DNA of 64,000 nt, taken from assembly GCF_035582795.1 (NCBI RefSeq), contig NC_134365.1, forward strand, positions 78,659,635-78,723,634, written 5' to 3'. Positions within the stretch are counted from its first letter, which is position 1, and each line of letters starts with the position of its first letter. The position numbers and the translations under genes are program-made. The stretch comes from Mycteria americana. Lineage: Eukaryota; Chordata; Aves; Ciconiiformes; Ciconiidae. Below are positions 62,301 through 64,000 of the stretch, one piece after another. A model generated the notes under the pieces. That model was given only the letters and a program-made list of their open reading frames with translations, was not told the DNA's origin and searched no databases.

Positions 62301-64000
62301 TATTTTTTTTTTCACTTCCTTGAGCGTCACTATCATATCAGAAACTAACTTTTTAGAGTATCTTTCTTCTCCTGCCCTTCAGTTAGCAGATGAGAGCTAC
62401 CAAACATCGTCCCATGAATATTTCAGCAAAACCAAGACATTCCTGGTGTATACATAAGGTAAACAAACGGAAGGAAGAAGCAGGATTTTATAGCAATCAT
62501 ATAATATCAGTAGTAGGCTTTCAGCTTCTTCCGAGGCTTCGGAATTAATTTGAAGGCAGGGAAGTAATTTTTAAATTACCTTTAAATAGAGTGCTGAGGA
62601 GTAAAAAAAGCTGTGTTGACTCTGCACGGGGAACGGAGCAGCAACAACCTGGACCATCTTTCCTTGGGGACCGCTGTGTTAACAGTCGCCTCGGTGAACT
62701 CTTCAGTATTCAGAGTCAGATACCGGCTCAGTGTGAAACAAATGGAGTCCGCCAGCCTTTTGTGGCATCTTGTAAAGCCTTTTTCTCCCTCATCATTTGA
62801 AAATGAAGGGAAATAGGGAGGAATTTTCGGGTTTGTTTTTGAGTCATCTGGCTTGCTGCTATGAGATTATGTGGAAACGCTTTCGCTACTCTTTAGTTAC
62901 CCATGAATGATTGTGACTAGAACATATCCCAAGAGAACATATGCTTCTGTTTTTGCTTATGCTTAATTATCTTTTTTTGTGCTGCCTTCCCACAGCACCT
63001 ACCTCAGTCAGATTTTGGTCTGTGAGTCTATGACCGAGGCTCCACAGTTTGAGAAAAATGCAAAAAAACCCCAACAAATAATAATTCAAAACCCTTAAAT
63101 ACAACTACTTTATGCTATTTTGTAGATGCTTAGGAGCCTGGTCGATAAAGCTTGGAGGAAAAATCATCCAACTTGTAGTTAATTTTTATTGAGGTGCGAT
63201 TGCCCTTGAAGCTCGGAGAGAGTTTTCCCGAATAAAAAGTCTGAGAAGCGATGCTTAGGCTTGTGCAGTCTCTCAGGCAGCTTTCAGGTTTGGGGTTTGC
63301 TTCTTGGGGGTTTCCCCATCTTCCTTCTCTTTGCATCCGAACCCTTGGCAGCTTTCCAGCATTGTTCTACGACCTGCTGTGAACGGGTGGAGGAGCAGTG
63401 CTCTCTCGCCGCTAATTCAGCGGAGATGGAGTGATAGCATTTGGTAAAGGTTAGAGACACCGGCTGAGGATAGGTTCAGAGTCACCCACCAGGCCACGTG
63501 CCTTAGCTTGTGGTTCCTCCGTGTTGTACGTGCCTGTTTCTTGCTCGGAGAAGGTAAGCGTTACCAAAGCTGGCCATCAGTCTTCAGGATCTCTCTTCTG
63601 ATTCACTTTTTTTTTGGGCGTATTTTTCCTTTTTTTTTGTTGCATAAGTGGAGTAACTGATGCTCCAGTGTAAATAGTGTGGCCCTGGCAAAAGCCTCTC
63701 TCTCTCCCTGCATTATAAATGCTATACAGATGATTGTGTCTCTGTATAATGCAGAACAGGGACAAACAAGGCTCCAGGGAAATTCATCATCAAAGCACGC
63801 ACCAACCAGTATTGTCCACCAGCACAGATTCAACAAGCTCCAGAGTATGCCTTGATATCCAGATCCTTCCTTCTCTTTGGTTATCACCTAACTTTTGCTA
63901 TTGTAATTTCATAAGATTTCCCAAAGTTTGGTTTCACGTGTAGCAAGATCTTCTGGTTGGGTTGTGCTCCTGGATCTGAAATCTAAATCATGTTGCCCTT

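Larger units (their letters stand above)
50829..64000 (+). other. Likely first intron (5' part) downstream of the CpG island
   Basis: If the donor at 50829 is used, everything from here to the window end is intron 1, because I find no convincing downstream coding exon on the plus strand. Low-complexity features are a T18 run at 52676-52693, a T/G-rich tract at 57080-57180 and T-runs at 63606-63640. Two short duplications lie at 55640-55680 and 55886-55915, and a palindromic cluster lies at 59330-59373. No transposable element was recognised in these 13 kb, which is unusually clean and compatible with regulatory sequence near a promoter. The alternative is intergenic DNA beside a minus-strand or divergent promoter. 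Confidence 0.4.

Noticed and set aside
1..64000. CRISPR arrays, prokaryotic operons, tRNA or rRNA genes
   Set aside because: The sequence is vertebrate chromosomal DNA. I saw no regularly spaced identical repeats with unique spacers and no convincing tRNA cloverleaf or rRNA segment.

Overview
The window looks like a stretch of bird nuclear chromosome, most likely from Neoaves. Three CR1 LINE pieces carry the avian-type 3' end (tip ending ATTCTGTGA). There is also a complete solo LTR of a retrovirus-like family that I recognise from memory as common in neoavian genomes. Most of the sequence is AT-rich, poor in CpG and poor in repeats. I found no coding exon that I can defend. Nearly all open frames are short and chance-like, are shadows of CR1, or come from the stop-poor CpG island.

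Layout. 1-7568: unique AT-rich non-coding DNA. 7569-8445: a 5'-truncated CR1 on the minus strand with an unbroken C-terminal ORF2 fragment. 8446-10181: nothing identified. 10182-10746: a solo LTR on the minus strand, flanked by a perfect 5-bp target-site duplication. 10747-26565: unique DNA with small simple repeats. 26566-26860: a possible old repeat with a TATA-like box. 28469-28522: a CR1 3' tip. About 33320-33720: a degenerate tandem repeat of roughly 72-80 bp, followed at about 33890-34125 by a possible old LTR tail with AATAAA. 35166-35894: a second truncated CR1 on the plus strand. 35895-49679: unique DNA, including a 13-bp perfect hairpin near 49.1 kb. 49680-51100: a strong CpG island with GC boxes, short tandem repeats and a consensus splice donor after 50828. 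51100-64000: probably the beginning of a long first intron of a plus-strand gene whose coding exons lie beyond the window.

The only support for a gene is the CpG-island promoter with a probable non-coding first exon. The gene cannot be named from this sequence. Everything to the left of it is best read as intergenic DNA, or as introns of a gene whose exons are not recognisable here. I found no operon-like, CRISPR-like or otherwise novel multi-gene system. The observations most worth checking are the clean solo LTR, the tandem-repeat block next to an LTR-like tail, the orphan CpG-island promoter, and two compact palindromic clusters.
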